DNA of 64,000 bases from Epibacterium ulvae (GCF_900102795.1 NZ_FMWG01000005.1:1-64000), one strand, 5' to 3'; positions 55,024 through 64,000 are shown, counted from the stretch's first letter. The notes: generated from the letters alone by a model not told the origin. Numbers and translations: made by a program.

Positions 55024-55587
55024 TTGGACCCACATCTTTTGCGTATCCTGAACGCATCGCGCAAATGCCGATGCTGTGGGGCCACCTTTGCCGAACTCCT
55101 CAGCCTGTCCTGTGATCGCCCAGACATCTGCTCGGAAGATCTGATCGTGCAAGACAACTCCGCTATTGTAGCTGAAAACGGCGATATCCTCACCGAGGAT
55201 TTTTGCCGCCTAGGAGAGCTGTATTTTATACGCGCAATCCTGACGTTCCCCGTCGCCAACAGCGCCGGCGCGGAATTTGTGTTGGGCACCTGGGCCAATC
55301 TGCCGGTTGAAGATTTTCACACCTATCTGGCGATATTTGATGGCCAGGAAGAGGAATTGCCACCCAAACGCCCAGTCTGGCTGGCAAATGTCATTCCTCT
55401 GCATGAAGGCAAACCAGCCGCCTGCACTCTGGTGATGCGATCAGAGGGACAGTATCCCGAATTGGACATCGCCGAACCGGGACATCCGCTGAATGAGCTG
55501 CAAAACCGGGGGCTCACCTTTGAAGAGCTCTTGGGCATGCTCCACAGCTATGGCCACGATATTCCCTCTCTGGTCTATGATTCCTAA
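55024..55587 (+). CDS. DUF2199 domain protein
   Basis: This protein of about 187 residues has the DUF2199 layout: a CRCCGATFAELLSLSCDRPD opening, then DLIVQDNSAI, DFCRLGELYFIRAILTFPVA and EFVLGTWANLPVEDFHTYLA. Two cysteines (CRCC) suggest metal binding. The function is unknown. The TTG at 55024 with AAAGGA seven bases upstream is my preferred start, but GTG at 55000 is possible. The next gene, an SDR, starts 84 bases after the stop. Confidence 0.75.
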   Translation: MDPHLLRILNASRKCRCCGATFAELLSLSCDRPDICSEDLIVQDNSAIVAENGDILTEDFCRLGELYFIRAILTFPVANSAGAEFVLGTWANLPVEDFHTYLAIFDGQEEELPPKRPVWLANVIPLHEGKPAACTLVMRSEGQYPELDIAEPGHPLNELQNRGLTFEELLGMLHSYGHDIPSLVYDS

Positions 55588-55671
55588 AGAATTTGTCCCT
55601 GAAAACCCGTTGTACAGAGACGCGGCAACCTGCCTCTTGACCCCACCGCGGCAAGCGATCACAAGGCAGAT

Positions 55672-56319
55672 ATGACACAGAAACTCGCTTTGATCACTGG
55701 CGCCTCGCGCGGCCTGGGCGCGGCCCTGGCAGAGGCCCTCGCCCCGACCCATCATATTGTCGCAGTTGCCCGCACCACCGGTGCGCTGGAAGAACTCGAC
55801 GATCGTATCAAGGCCGCCGGTGGCACAGCAACCCTTGCCCCGATGGACGTCACAACCCCCGAAGCAATGGCCACCCTGTGTCGCGGCATCCATGATCGCT
55901 GGGGCACTCTTGATCTGTGGCTGCACACCGCGATTCACGCCGCCCCGCTTGCCCCAGCAAACTTTGTGTCTGCAAAAGACTGGGAAAAATCTGTTGCTGT
56001 GAACGCAACAGCAACGTCTTTGCTGATCAACTATGTGTCGCCCCTGCTCGGCCAGACCGGGCAAGCCGTGTTTTTTGATGATCCACATGGCGGTGAAAAA
56101 TTCTTTGGCGCTTATGGCGCCACCAAAGCCGCTCAAATGGCGCTTGTGCGCAGCTGGCAGGCGGAAACGACAAGCACGGGGCCCACGGTGCAAATTCTTG
56201 ATCCACAGCCCATGCCCACTGCTCTGCGCGCACGGTTTTACCCCGGCGAAGATCGCGATCCCCTGCATTCCACAACCAGCGAAGCTGCACGCCTTCTGCC
56301 TGCTATCCTCCAGCGCTGA
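55672..56319 (+). CDS. Short-chain dehydrogenase/reductase family protein
   Basis: This 215-aa protein is a classical short-chain dehydrogenase: cofactor loop ITGASRGLGAALAEAL, the middle VAVNATATSLLINYV and the catalytic YGATKAA with Tyr and Lys. It is slightly shorter than typical SDRs. The catalytic serine position is DDPHGGEK, with no serine, so activity may be altered. The substrate is unknown. It lies between a DUF2199 gene and surE. Confidence 0.85.
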   Translation: MTQKLALITGASRGLGAALAEALAPTHHIVAVARTTGALEELDDRIKAAGGTATLAPMDVTTPEAMATLCRGIHDRWGTLDLWLHTAIHAAPLAPANFVSAKDWEKSVAVNATATSLLINYVSPLLGQTGQAVFFDDPHGGEKFFGAYGATKAAQMALVRSWQAETTSTGPTVQILDPQPMPTALRARFYPGEDRDPLHSTTSEAARLLPAILQR

Positions 56320-56485
56320 TCCACGCCAATCACGGCCTGTGTGCCATAGCCGCTACAGGCTGTGGCTATCCTGCAAGTCCTCTGTGCAGATTTCTGCCAT
56401 ATTTGTGAATCTCTTGCCCGGTCTCAGGACTGATCTTATTCAGAGTCTCGAAATCTAGCGCTGATGATGCAAAGAGGAAAAGATT

Positions 56486-57268
56486 ATGCGGATCCTAATC
56501 ACCAATGATGACGGTATCACCGCACCCGGCCTGAAAACGCTGGAAGGCATCGCCCACACTCTTGCCGGACCAGAAGGAGAGGTCTGGACGGTTGCCCCGG
56601 CCTTTGAACAATCGGGTGTTGGCCATTGCATCAGCTACACACGCCCTTTTATGCTCAACGAACATGGGCCTCAGCGCTTTTCAGTCGATGGCTCTCCTGC
56701 AGATTGCGTTTTGACAGCCTTACATGTGGTCATGGCAGACACCCCACCGGATCTGGTGCTCTCTGGCGTCAATCGGGGCAATAACTCCGCTGAAAACACG
56801 CTTTACTCCGGCACCATTGGCGCCGCGATGGAGGCCGCCTTGCAAGGGGTGCCAGCGATGGCACTGTCGCAGTATTTCGGTCCTCGCAACAAAGATCTGA
56901 GCGACCCATTTGAAGCCGCAGCACAACATGGCGCCGAAGCGGTTCGCAAAACTCTTGCAGCGTCCCCAGTCGTCTCATCCCCCTATAAACTGTTTTACAA
57001 TATCAACTTCCCCCCTGTCCCCGCCGCTGAGGTAAAAGGCCTGCGCGCGGTAACACAGGGACGCCGTTCAGGGGTGAATTTCAGCGCAGACCAGCAGGAA
57101 GCGCCCAACCGGCGGCGCTACGTCTGGATCCAAGGCGGCAATCAACAGGTTGAAACCGAAGCCGGTTCCGATGCGGCCGCGAACCTCCAAGACTTTGTCT
57201 CAGTAACCCCGATGCGCGCAGATCTCACCGCCTATGATGCACTTGCGGCGCTTAAGGCAATCGAATGA
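56486..57268 (+). CDS. surE: 5'/3'-nucleotidase SurE
   Basis: This 260-aa phosphatase has the metal-binding start [12 protein letters not shown], then [15 protein letters not shown] and [20 protein letters not shown], all typical SurE. It dephosphorylates nucleoside monophosphates and is linked to stationary-phase survival. GAGGAAAAGATT precedes the ATG. The stop overlaps pcm by four bases. The surE-pcm-LysM/M23 order is widely conserved. Confidence 0.95.
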   Translation: MRILITNDDGITAPGLKTLEGIAHTLAGPEGEVWTVAPAFEQSGVGHCISYTRPFMLNEHGPQRFSVDGSPADCVLTALHVVMADTPPDLVLSGVNRGNNSAENTLYSGTIGAAMEAALQGVPAMALSQYFGPRNKDLSDPFEAAAQHGAEAVRKTLAASPVVSSPYKLFYNINFPPVPAAEVKGLRAVTQGRRSGVNFSADQQEAPNRRRYVWIQGGNQQVETEAGSDAAANLQDFVSVTPMRADLTAYDALAALKAIE

Positions 57269-57912
57269 ACGGACCCAATCCCGAAACTCAAATGCAATTC
57301 CTGTTTGCCCTGCGGTCAAAAGGGGTAACGGACGAATCTGTTTTGTTGGCGATGGAAAACATCGACCGGGGTCTTTTTGTACGCGGTCTGTTTTCTGAGC
57401 GCGCCTATGAAGATGTGCCGCTGCCGATTTCCTGCGGCCAGACCATTTCACAACCCTCCATCGTTGGCGTGATGACACAGGCCTTGCAGATCTCACCCCG
57501 TGATACGGTGCTGGAGGTGGGCACAGGCTCAGGGTATCAGGCTGCAATCCTCGCGCGCCTTGCCCGGCGCGTCTACACCATCGACCGGCACGCCCGTCTG
57601 GTCAGCGAAGCCCGCGAGGTTTTTAATCAGCTTCAACTCAGCAATCTGACCTCGCTGGTGGGGGATGGCAGCTTTGGCCTGCCCGAACAGGGGCCCTTTG
57701 ATCGCATTGTCGTGACCGCCGCCGCCGAGGATCCCCCCGGCCCCCTGCTGACGCAGCTCAAGGTTGGTGGTATCATGGTGGTGCCCGTTGGCCAGTCAGA
57801 TCACGTACAGACCTTGATTCGTGTGCATAAAACCGCCAATGGCTTCGAATATGACGAGTTAAGCCCGGTTCGCTTCGTGCCCCTCCTTGAGGGTCTGGGC
57901 AAAGACACCTAA
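57265..57912 (+). CDS. pcm: Protein-L-isoaspartate O-methyltransferase
   Basis: This 215-aa enzyme repairs isoaspartyl residues in damaged proteins using S-adenosylmethionine. Motifs are [38 protein letters not shown] and [20 protein letters not shown]. The start overlaps the surE stop (ATGA). A typical C-terminal RFVPLLEG segment is present. Confidence 0.95.
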   Translation: MNGPNPETQMQFLFALRSKGVTDESVLLAMENIDRGLFVRGLFSERAYEDVPLPISCGQTISQPSIVGVMTQALQISPRDTVLEVGTGSGYQAAILARLARRVYTIDRHARLVSEAREVFNQLQLSNLTSLVGDGSFGLPEQGPFDRIVVTAAAEDPPGPLLTQLKVGGIMVVPVGQSDHVQTLIRVHKTANGFEYDELSPVRFVPLLEGLGKDT

Positions 57913-58015
57913 GAAAAGAGGCAAATCTTCGCCGATCTGATTGGCGTTGAAAATTGCATGTGAATTTTGCGGAACCCCCGGTCCAAAAAGGGGGCGCTGA
58001 TTTGAGGAGAGCGGA

Positions 58016-59305
58016 ATGCAAGTGACCGTCCCGGCCTGTGCCGCGCGCCTGCGCGCCATCACCCTACGTAACACTGGAAAAGGCAGCGCTGCTTTGGTGC
58101 TCTGTGGGTTTCTAGCTGCCTGTGAAGAATTTCCCAAGGACTATGATTTACGTGGAACGATTGGCGCATTTAACACCAGCGAAGCTGTGCGCACAGCGAC
58201 CAAAGACCGCCCCGAAGGCGATGATCGCGGGTTGATCACCTATCCGTCCTATCAGGTCGCTGTTGCACGTCGCGGCGACCGGGTCGCAGATGTGGCGACG
58301 CGGATTGGCCTCCCGATTGCGGAACTGGCTGAATACAATGGCATCGAGCCAAGCGACGAGCTGCGCAAAGGTGAAATCCTTGCCCTGCCGCGCCGCGCAC
58401 CGGATGTGCTTCCAACACCTGAAATCACCCCCAACACCGGCACAGCGGCCCCCGGTGGGGTCGATATTGCCTCGCTCGCAGGGCAAGCCATCGAAGAGGC
58501 GCCGCTGAGCAAACCCAATCCCGGCTCGGTCACCCCGTCTACAATTCGCCCAAAACCCAAACCTACGCCACGCCCCAGCCCGGTTCGCGTCCAGAATGGG
58601 CCAGAACCCGTGCGCCATCAGGTCAAACGGGGTGAAACCGCCTTTACGATTTCACGCCTGTATCAGGTCCCGGTCAAAGCGCTGGCCGAATGGAACGGGC
58701 TTGGCAGTGATTTTGCCATTCGTGAAGGGCAATATCTGCTCATTCCAATCAAAGACCAAAAACCACCTCAGCGCGAAGCTGCCGCAGCCACAGTTTCCGC
58801 AGCCGCGCCTGCCGTCACAGCACCCGGCGTAGGATCTTCAACACCTGTCCCGCCCAGCGCCAGCAAACCACGCCCGCAGGAAAACATCGCCCCGGCCGCC
58901 GTGGTACCCACACCGCAACAAGTGGTAAAGGTTCCAGAGCCAACCCGCAAATCTGAAGCCGCCATGGTCTTCCCGGTGCAGGGAAAAATCATCCGCGCTT
59001 ACTCCAAAGGGAAAAACGACGGCATTGATATTTCTGGTGGCGCTGGTTCCGAGGTCCGTGCTGCGGCCGCAGGCAGCGTGGCGGCCATCACCGAAGATTC
59101 AAACGGTATCCCGATCATCGTTGTCCGCCATGACGCAAAACTTCTGTCGGTCTATGCCAACGTCGATAACATCAAGATCAACAAAGGCGACAAAGTCAGC
59201 CGGGGCCAAGCCATCGCCACCCTGCGCGATGAACCAAATCCCTTTGTTCACTTTGAAATTCGCAACGGGTTCGAAAGCGTCGACCCGCTCCCCTATCTCA
59301 ACTAA
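58016..59305 (+). CDS. LysM/M23-domain lipoprotein, NlpD-like
   Basis: This 429-aa protein has a lipoprotein signal (VLCGFLAAC, with the lipidated cysteine near residue 35). Two LysM repeats follow: YQVAVARRGDRVADVATRIG (about 83) and RHQVKRGETAFTISRLYQVP (about 200). A proline-rich linker leads to a C-terminal M23 domain (VFPVQGKIIRAYSKGKNDGID). The zinc ligands are incomplete: GIDISG lacks the HxxxD histidine, and YANVD replaces YAHL, while FVHFEIR keeps HxE. It is probably a noncatalytic amidase activator such as NlpD or EnvC. It closes the surE-pcm block. Confidence 0.85.
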   Translation: MQVTVPACAARLRAITLRNTGKGSAALVLCGFLAACEEFPKDYDLRGTIGAFNTSEAVRTATKDRPEGDDRGLITYPSYQVAVARRGDRVADVATRIGLPIAELAEYNGIEPSDELRKGEILALPRRAPDVLPTPEITPNTGTAAPGGVDIASLAGQAIEEAPLSKPNPGSVTPSTIRPKPKPTPRPSPVRVQNGPEPVRHQVKRGETAFTISRLYQVPVKALAEWNGLGSDFAIREGQYLLIPIKDQKPPQREAAAATVSAAAPAVTAPGVGSSTPVPPSASKPRPQENIAPAAVVPTPQQVVKVPEPTRKSEAAMVFPVQGKIIRAYSKGKNDGIDISGGAGSEVRAAAAGSVAAITEDSNGIPIIVVRHDAKLLSVYANVDNIKINKGDKVSRGQAIATLRDEPNPFVHFEIRNGFESVDPLPYLN

Positions 59306-59337
59306 GGCGCTTTGCGCTGAGATCAGAGAGCGGTGAT

Positions 59338-59808
59338 ATGCCACAACACAGTCAAATCTGGCGTCCAGCCCCGCAGATCCGTGTAAAAGCACTGGGTCTG
59401 CACTGGCGCCGCGGGCAATTGCTTGCCGCTGAGGTCCCAAACGATTCCGGACAGATCAAGGGCGTTAGACCTCTGGGCGGAACCATCGAATTTGGCGAAA
59501 CCTGGCAACAGACGCTGATGCGGGAATTTCAGGAAGAACTGGCCCAGGAGATCCAGATCATCAGCCCGCCTTTTGTGTTAGAGAATATTTTCGAACACGA
59601 AGGCGCAACGGGGCATGAGATTGTATTTTGCGCTGAGATCAGCTTTGCCAAAGGCGTGTTTGAAACCCAAGACACACTGACCTTTGCAGAAGACAATGGA
59701 ATGCTCTGCACCGCGCGCTGGTTTGATCTGACCGCCCTGGATCAACCGGGCGGTCCTGCGCTGTTTCCAACTGGATTGAAAGAGCGGCTTTACACCCGCA
59801 CGCCGTGA
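59338..59808 (+). CDS. Nudix hydrolase
   Basis: This 156-aa protein has a Nudix box: GGTIEFGETWQQTLMREFQE followed by EL, which fits Gx5Ex7REUxEExGU. It hydrolyses a nucleoside diphosphate linked to another group; the substrate is unknown. The C-terminus overlaps the convergent DUF815 gene by 19 bases. The start at 59338 has weak upstream signals. Confidence 0.9.
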   Translation: MPQHSQIWRPAPQIRVKALGLHWRRGQLLAAEVPNDSGQIKGVRPLGGTIEFGETWQQTLMREFQEELAQEIQIISPPFVLENIFEHEGATGHEIVFCAEISFAKGVFETQDTLTFAEDNGMLCTARWFDLTALDQPGGPALFPTGLKERLYTRTP

Positions 59809-60629
59809 CGCCCGGCAAGATCCGTGAAAAACTGCCAGGCCACACGACCCGAACGCGCCCCACGCGTGGCTTGCCATTCAATCGCTTCACTGCGCAGCGT
59901 CTCAGGCTCCATTTCGATACCAAAGACATCGCAATAGCCTTGGATCATAGTCAGGAAATCTTCCTGATCACAGGCGTGAAAGCCCAACCAAAGGCCAAAC
60001 CGATCCGAGAGCGAGACTTTCTCTTCGATGGCTTCTGACGGGTTGATCGCAGTGCCGCGTTCGTTTTCGATCATATCTCGTGGCATCAAATGACGACGGT
60101 TTGACGTCGCATAAAGGATCACATTGGCAGGCCGCCCCTCGATACCGCCATCCAGGACTGCTTTCAGGCTTTTGTAATGCTGATCATCGTGACTAAACGA
60201 CAGATCATCGCAGAACAGAATAAATTGATACGGCGCTTCACGCAGCAGGGCCAGCAATCTTGGGATCGACGGCAAATCATCCCGTTGCAGCTCAACCAGC
60301 TTCAGCTCGGGGTGCTTACTGGCAACACGGCCATGAACGGCCTTGACCAGACTGGATTTCCCCATACCGCGCGCGCCCCACAACAACGCATTATTGGCGC
60401 TGAAACCCTGGGCAAACTGACGCGTATTTTCCATCAGCGTATCACGCGCCCGGTCAATTCCCACCAACAAAGCCAGTTCAATACGGGCGATCTCAGTCAC
60501 TGGCTCCAAGCGGTCGGGGCTGACATGCCAGACAAACGCCGAAGCCTCAGCAAAATCAGGCGCCTCTTGCGGCGGAGGAGACAAACGTTCCAAGGCCTCT
60601 GCAATGCGCTCCAAAGCGTCCTGTTCCAT
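59790..60629 (-). CDS. DUF815 family AAA-type ATP-binding protein
   Basis: This 279-aa protein has Walker A (LLWGARGMGKSSLVKAVHG), Walker B (FILFCDDLSFSHDD), a sensor NVILYATSNRRHLMP and a helical C-terminal part. The family is a P-loop ATPase of unknown role, common in proteobacteria. It is transcribed opposite to the Nudix gene and overlaps its 3' end. The first 60 residues are less conserved. Confidence 0.88.
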   Translation of the reverse strand: MEQDALERIAEALERLSPPPQEAPDFAEASAFVWHVSPDRLEPVTEIARIELALLVGIDRARDTLMENTRQFAQGFSANNALLWGARGMGKSSLVKAVHGRVASKHPELKLVELQRDDLPSIPRLLALLREAPYQFILFCDDLSFSHDDQHYKSLKAVLDGGIEGRPANVILYATSNRRHLMPRDMIENERGTAINPSEAIEEKVSLSDRFGLWLGFHACDQEDFLTMIQGYCDVFGIEMEPETLRSEAIEWQATRGARSGRVAWQFFTDLAGRHGVRV

Positions 60630-60702
60630 ATGTGGCTCCTCATGTGTTGCTCATGCCTAAAAACCACGTTCTCTCATGGCCAACAAGAGATGATATCGCA
60701 AA

Positions 60703-60727
60703 AAGGCACCGGAGTGCCCGGTGCCTT
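60703..60727 (-). terminator. Terminator of the tatABC operon
   Basis: AAGGCACCGG and CCGGTGCCTT form a 10-bp stem with loop AGTGC. On the minus strand the stem is followed by a T run (TTTTTGC). It lies just downstream of the tatC stop. Confidence 0.85.
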
Positions 60728-60752
60728 ACTACGTTTTTAGTTAAGAGATGGA

Positions 60753-61610
60753 TCAGTGATCTGCGCCGTCGTCCTCGTCCTCAAAGTAGCCTTCTTCGCG
60801 CAGCTTTTCATCGCGTTTGCGCTCAACCCGGGCGACCAACAAAATCGAAATCTCATAAAGGCCATAAACCACTACAAACAAAATCACCTGTGTGATCACA
60901 TCCGGTGGTGTCACCAATGCCGCCAGAACAAGAATGGCCACAACCGCATATTTGCGAACAGATCCCAGACCTTCAGAACTCACCAGACCCGCCTTACCCA
61001 TCAGCGTCAGCAATACAGGCAGTTGGAAACACAGCCCAAACGCCACGATGAATTTGATCGTCAGGTTCAGATATTCCTGCGCCGACCCTTGGAACACCAC
61101 GCTAAGACCCGGCTGATTCTGTGCAGGCCCCGAGGCCACAGCTTCACCCGTCGTCCCAAACTGCTGGAAGCCCAAGAAAAAATCATAGGCCAAAGGTGTT
61201 ACAACGTAGAACGCAAAGGACGCGCCCAGCAGAAACATGAAAGGGGATGCGACCAAAAACGGCAGAAACGCACCTTTTTCATTCTGGTAAAGACCCGGAG
61301 CAACAAAGCGCCACATCTGCAAGCCGATATATGGAAACGCCAGGACAAAACCGCCCAGAAGCGAAATCTTAATAGCGACAAAAAAGCCTTCCTGCGGTGA
61401 AATAAAGATCAACGCACAATCCTGGCCACCTTCTTCCAGCACCTGACACAAAGGATGGGTGAGAAAGTTGAACAAAGGCGTGGCAACCGTAAAACAGATC
61501 ACCATGCCCACCAAAAAGGCCACAACCGAGTGGATCAACCGGCTGCGCAATTCGGCCAAATGCTCAATCAGCGGCGCTGTTGAGTCATCAATTTCGTCAG
61601 TTTGGCTCAT
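60753..61610 (-). CDS. tatC: Sec-independent protein translocase subunit TatC
   Basis: This 285-aa integral membrane protein has six hydrophobic segments and the TatC features [20 protein letters not shown] with the conserved signal-recognition region, and [20 protein letters not shown]. It binds twin-arginine signals in TatBC complexes. It has a longer periplasmic loop than E. coli ([20 protein letters not shown]). The start overlaps the tatB stop (4 bases). The Tat signal of the binding protein at 5878 is a likely client. Confidence 0.95.
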   Translation of the reverse strand: MSQTDEIDDSTAPLIEHLAELRSRLIHSVVAFLVGMVICFTVATPLFNFLTHPLCQVLEEGGQDCALIFISPQEGFFVAIKISLLGGFVLAFPYIGLQMWRFVAPGLYQNEKGAFLPFLVASPFMFLLGASFAFYVVTPLAYDFFLGFQQFGTTGEAVASGPAQNQPGLSVVFQGSAQEYLNLTIKFIVAFGLCFQLPVLLTLMGKAGLVSSEGLGSVRKYAVVAILVLAALVTPPDVITQVILFVVVYGLYEISILLVARVERKRDEKLREEGYFEDEDDGADH

Positions 61611-62023
61611 GTATCTGCCTTCTTCTCCGGTGCCGCTGCACCAGCGTCTGCCTCTTTGCGCGCTGTGGCAGCCTCAGCCGTTGCTTGCTGAATTTTGCGC
61701 GCATCTTCCGCGCGCTCATCGCTCAAATCTGCAGAAAACTCTTTGGGATCAAAGGTGGAAGCAATATCTTTTGCCGCCTCCTTCACCCCATCCATCGCAC
61801 TGCCCACCGGGTTGGTTGCGGTTTTCAACCCTTTCGCCATGTCGTTCACGCCACTCTCATCCGCAGCCTGATGCATGGCGCGGCTGAACTCATTGGCCAT
61901 GCCACGCGCCTTGCCAACAAAACGGCCAACATTGCGAAACAGAACGGGCAGATCTTTGGGGCCAACCACAATCAGTGCCACAACCCCAATCACCAAAAGC
62001 TCGGTCCAGCCCAGATCAAACAT
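61607..62023 (-). CDS. tatB: Sec-independent protein translocase subunit TatB
   Basis: This 138-aa protein has a single N-terminal membrane helix ([18 protein letters not shown]), an amphipathic helix ([20 protein letters not shown]) and a long, charged coil. It lies between tatA and tatC, as is standard. The intact glutamate of the helix (TEL) is kept. Confidence 0.93.
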   Translation of the reverse strand: MFDLGWTELLVIGVVALIVVGPKDLPVLFRNVGRFVGKARGMANEFSRAMHQAADESGVNDMAKGLKTATNPVGSAMDGVKEAAKDIASTFDPKEFSADLSDERAEDARKIQQATAEAATARKEADAGAAAPEKKADT

Positions 62024-62029
62024 GTGATC

Positions 62030-62245
62030 TTACGCCTTGTCTTTTTCGGTGTCCGGCGTCACATCAACCACCTCTTCCGCTTTGTCGTCTTCCAGCTCTT
62101 TTGTGCCGTCGTTCACACCCTTCTTAAAGGCAGTGATACCTTTGCCCACTTCGCCCATCAGCGAAGAAATCTTGCCGCGGCCAAACAGAACCAGAACCAC
62201 AACAGCAATAAGAAGAAGACCGGGAAGACCGATATTGTTAAGCAT
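62030..62245 (-). CDS. tatA: Sec-independent protein translocase subunit TatA
   Basis: This 71-aa protein begins [20 protein letters not shown], with one membrane helix, the [17 protein letters not shown] hinge and amphipathic helix, and an acidic tail. It makes the pore of the Tat system. The ATG at 62245 has GGAGG five bases upstream, so it is preferred over the one four codons earlier. It is first in tatABC. Confidence 0.93.
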   Translation of the reverse strand: MLNNIGLPGLLLIAVVVLVLFGRGKISSLMGEVGKGITAFKKGVNDGTKELEDDKAEEVVDVTPDTEKDKA

Positions 62246-62396
62246 GAAAGCCTCCATTCAAAAAGCCCGGCGCTTTGACCAGACATATATCCATTTGCGC
62301 TCAGCCTAGCGTCCACCGGTAAAACCAACCAGAAGCGAACGGGTTTTTCCCTACCCTATGACGACGATTTTCGAAAATTTCCCCCCCGTCAAATCA

Positions 62397-62420
62397 CAAC
62401 TGACAGGTTTGTGTCAGTTG
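62397..62420. promoter_or_regulatory. Operator palindrome upstream of the small gene and WYL regulator
   Basis: CAACTGACA-GGTTTG-TGTCAGTTG is a perfect 9-bp inverted repeat with a six-base spacer. It lies about 43 bases before the gene at 62463, which is followed by a WYL regulator. The ACTGACA/TGTCAGT arms resemble sites of YafY-type regulators. I infer binding by that regulator. Confidence 0.65.
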
Positions 62421-62462
62421 CAGGTCGCTATTCAGGGCAGGCACACAAAACTGGAGATGCAT

Positions 62463-62771
62463 ATGACACATCACGTTGCTGAAATCGTCACATTCAAATT
62501 GGCCAAAGGCGTCACAGATGCCGATTTCGTGGCGCTCAGCCAACAAACTGAATCCTTTGTACGCAAGCAATCAGGCTTTATCGCGCGCTGGCTCACAAAG
62601 GGAGAAGACGGATCCTGGACCGACTATGTCATCTGGGCAGATATGGCAGCCGCAAAATCCGTTGCCGCGCTATTCCCCGCGCAACCTTTCTTTGGCGCTT
62701 TGATGGAAGCTCTGGATCCTGAAACCACCAAGATGCGCCACGAAGAGGTTCTCTGGCGTATGAATGCTTGA
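62463..62771 (+). CDS. Small antibiotic-biosynthesis-monooxygenase-like (dimeric barrel) protein
   Basis: This 102-aa protein contains VAEIVTFKLAKGVTDADFVA, then FVRKQSGFIARWLTKGEDGS and WTDYVIWADMAAAKSVAALF, which fits a dimeric ferredoxin-like barrel of the ABM type. The start at 62463 has GGAG six bases upstream. It is co-directed with the WYL regulator and lies downstream of a palindromic operator. The reaction is unknown. Confidence 0.72.
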   Translation: MTHHVAEIVTFKLAKGVTDADFVALSQQTESFVRKQSGFIARWLTKGEDGSWTDYVIWADMAAAKSVAALFPAQPFFGALMEALDPETTKMRHEEVLWRMNA

Positions 62772-62804
62772 CGATCCCACCTCTGACGGGCCAAGGCTGG
62801 TTTC

Positions 62805-63479
62805 ATGCGCCGCTCTGACCGTCTTTTTGAAATCATCCAAATCCTGCGCGACGGGCAATTGCACCGCGCGCAGGACATTGCCGCACAGCTTGAGGTGTCC
62901 ACACGCACAATCTACCGCGACATGGACACCTTGGTCGCCTCTGGCATTCCAGTCGAAGGCGAACGTGGCGTCGGCTATATGGTGCGTGAACAAATCACGC
63001 TGCCACCGCTCAATCTGACCCCGGCTGAACTAGAGGCGCTGAACCTGGGCATGGCTATTGTCGCCGAAGCCGCAGATCCGGATCTGAAATCAGCCGCCCT
63101 CTCCTTGGCTGATAAGGTGGACGCAGTCCTGCCGACCCAAACCCGCACCGAAGCCGACGCCTGGAAATTTGCAGTCTATCCCTTTGCCGATGCCGCCCGC
63201 GGATTTTCCCATATGGCGACCCTGCGCGCGGCGATCAAAGCCCGGCAAAAGCTTGATCTCACTTACCGCCGCATCGACGGTGTGCTCAGCCAACGCAAAA
63301 TCCGCCCCCTGCATATGGAATATTGGGGCCGTGTCTGGACGCTGACCGCATGGTGTGAACACCGCGAGGCCTTCCGCGTGTTCCGCGTTGATCTGATCGA
63401 AGAGGCCCGCGCCCTGCCCGAACTGTTTGTCGATGAACCCGGAAAACGCATCAGCGACTATAAACCTTACGACTCCTAG
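62805..63479 (+). CDS. YafY-type WYL-domain transcriptional regulator
   Basis: This 224-aa protein has an N-terminal helix-turn-helix of the HTH_11 type (RLFEIIQILRDGQLHRAQDI, then STRTIYRDMDTLVASGIPVE) and a C-terminal WYL domain (DLTYRRIDGVLSQRKIRPLH with the MEYWGRVWTLTAWCE core). It probably controls the small gene upstream through the palindrome at 62397-62420. The effector is unknown. Confidence 0.9.
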   Translation: MRRSDRLFEIIQILRDGQLHRAQDIAAQLEVSTRTIYRDMDTLVASGIPVEGERGVGYMVREQITLPPLNLTPAELEALNLGMAIVAEAADPDLKSAALSLADKVDAVLPTQTRTEADAWKFAVYPFADAARGFSHMATLRAAIKARQKLDLTYRRIDGVLSQRKIRPLHMEYWGRVWTLTAWCEHREAFRVFRVDLIEEARALPELFVDEPGKRISDYKPYDS

Positions 63480-63501
63480 GCGCAGGTTTCACGCCGTCAG
63501 A

Positions 63502-64000
63502 TTATACCGGAAACACAAAACAGCGGTTGCGTGGCACCGTCAGCCACATCACCCGACCCGCTTCGGGCAAAAACACATTTGGCACAGTTGCTTTCAACAC
63601 TGCGCCATCAAAATCCATGCGAAATTCCACAAGGCTTTCATTGCCTAAGAACCGCGCGCGCACCACGGTCGCCCGCGCAGGTACCCCATCGGTTGCAGTG
63701 GGCAGCGGACCACTGCCGTTGCGATCAAAGTCAATCCGCACATGCTGGGGGCGGAACACGATCTCGACATCCGTACCATCCGCATGGCCCGGTGCCAGAA
63801 ACTCTCCAAAGGGCGTCTGCACCAACGCACCGTCCACACGCGCTTGTATCACGTTGACATCACTGAAAAAGGCAACAGCCGCCTTATCCACCGGTCGGGT
63901 GTAAACATTATAAGGCGCGCCTTGTTGCACGATCTTGCCGCCCCGCATCAAAGCGACCTCATCCGCCATGCGCATCGCCTCTTCCGGTTCATGCGTCACC
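63502..64000 (-). CDS. ABC transporter ATP-binding protein, C-terminal part (partial)
   Basis: The minus strand enters from beyond the window end at VTHEPEEAMRMADEVALMRG, the H-loop of an ABC ATPase. The MalK/FbpC-like C-terminus follows with a TOBE domain (VIQARVDGALVQTPFGEFLA and VEIVFRPQHVRID). About 165 residues are present; Walker A and signature motifs lie outside. Iron, spermidine/putrescine or sulfate uptake are typical for this architecture, and I cannot choose among them. The gene ends at 63502. Confidence 0.85.
   Translation of the reverse strand, partial: VTHEPEEAMRMADEVALMRGGKIVQQGAPYNVYTRPVDKAAVAFFSDVNVIQARVDGALVQTPFGEFLAPGHADGTDVEIVFRPQHVRIDFDRNGSGPLPTATDGVPARATVVRARFLGNESLVEFRMDFDGAVLKATVPNVFLPEAGRVMWLTVPRNRCFVFPV

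Overview
The window looks like chromosomal DNA from a marine Roseobacter-group alphaproteobacterium (Rhodobacteraceae). Pointers are two TRAP transporter sets, a dctBD-dctPQM cluster, the siroheme/sulfite-reductase operon with DUF2849 and DUF934 partners, two Hint-domain proteins, a surE-pcm-LysM/M23 block beside a Nudix gene and tatABC, and many ATGA/TGATG gene junctions. Species cannot be named from this sequence alone.

Bases 1-17953 are an accessory region at tRNA genes. A tRNA-Asp is followed by a decayed serine-recombinase C-terminus abutting tRNA-Val(TAC). About 17.2 kb later an almost complete recombinase, lacking its catalytic N-terminus, abuts a second tRNA-Val that is identical over 81 bp. 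Between the two lie a histidine phosphatase, an IS3-type transposase relic, an RpiR regulator divergent from a seven-gene catabolic operon (N-formylglutamate-amidohydrolase-like enzyme, TRAP QMP, glutamine-synthetase-like ligase, aldehyde dehydrogenase, iron alcohol dehydrogenase), a third recombinase relic, and a two-gene Gabija-type anti-phage system (OLD nuclease plus UvrD-like helicase). The catabolic operon reads as uptake of an amino alcohol or similar amine that is gamma-glutamylated, oxidised in two steps and released; that pathway is inference.

Bases 18-28 kb are core genes: an Lrp regulator divergent from leucine dehydrogenase, lon, a Hint protein, tgt, an SPFH/NfeD pair, two Fe-S assembly proteins and tpiA. 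Bases 28-34.3 kb hold dctMQP-dctD-dctB on the minus strand. The DctD-like regulator has lost the Walker A lysine and the GAFTGA loop, and two palindromes precede dctP without a recognisable sigma-54 promoter. A P450 and a second Lrp gene follow, divergent from the sulfur assimilation operon (SUMT, DUF2849, cysI, cysH, DUF934) and a ferredoxin-NADP reductase.

Bases 41-52 kb hold an acidic membrane-anchored protein, infC with an apparent ATA start, a short MCP-like protein, and a set of three related glycosyltransferase domains with a free and a fused sulfotransferase domain. A hydrolase-like protein, radA and cvpA follow. Bases 52-64 kb hold a second Hint protein, purF, a DUF2199 protein, an SDR, surE-pcm-LysM/M23 lipoprotein, a Nudix hydrolase, a DUF815 ATPase, tatABC, a small protein with a WYL regulator and a likely operator, and the C-terminal end of an ABC ATPase running off the window.
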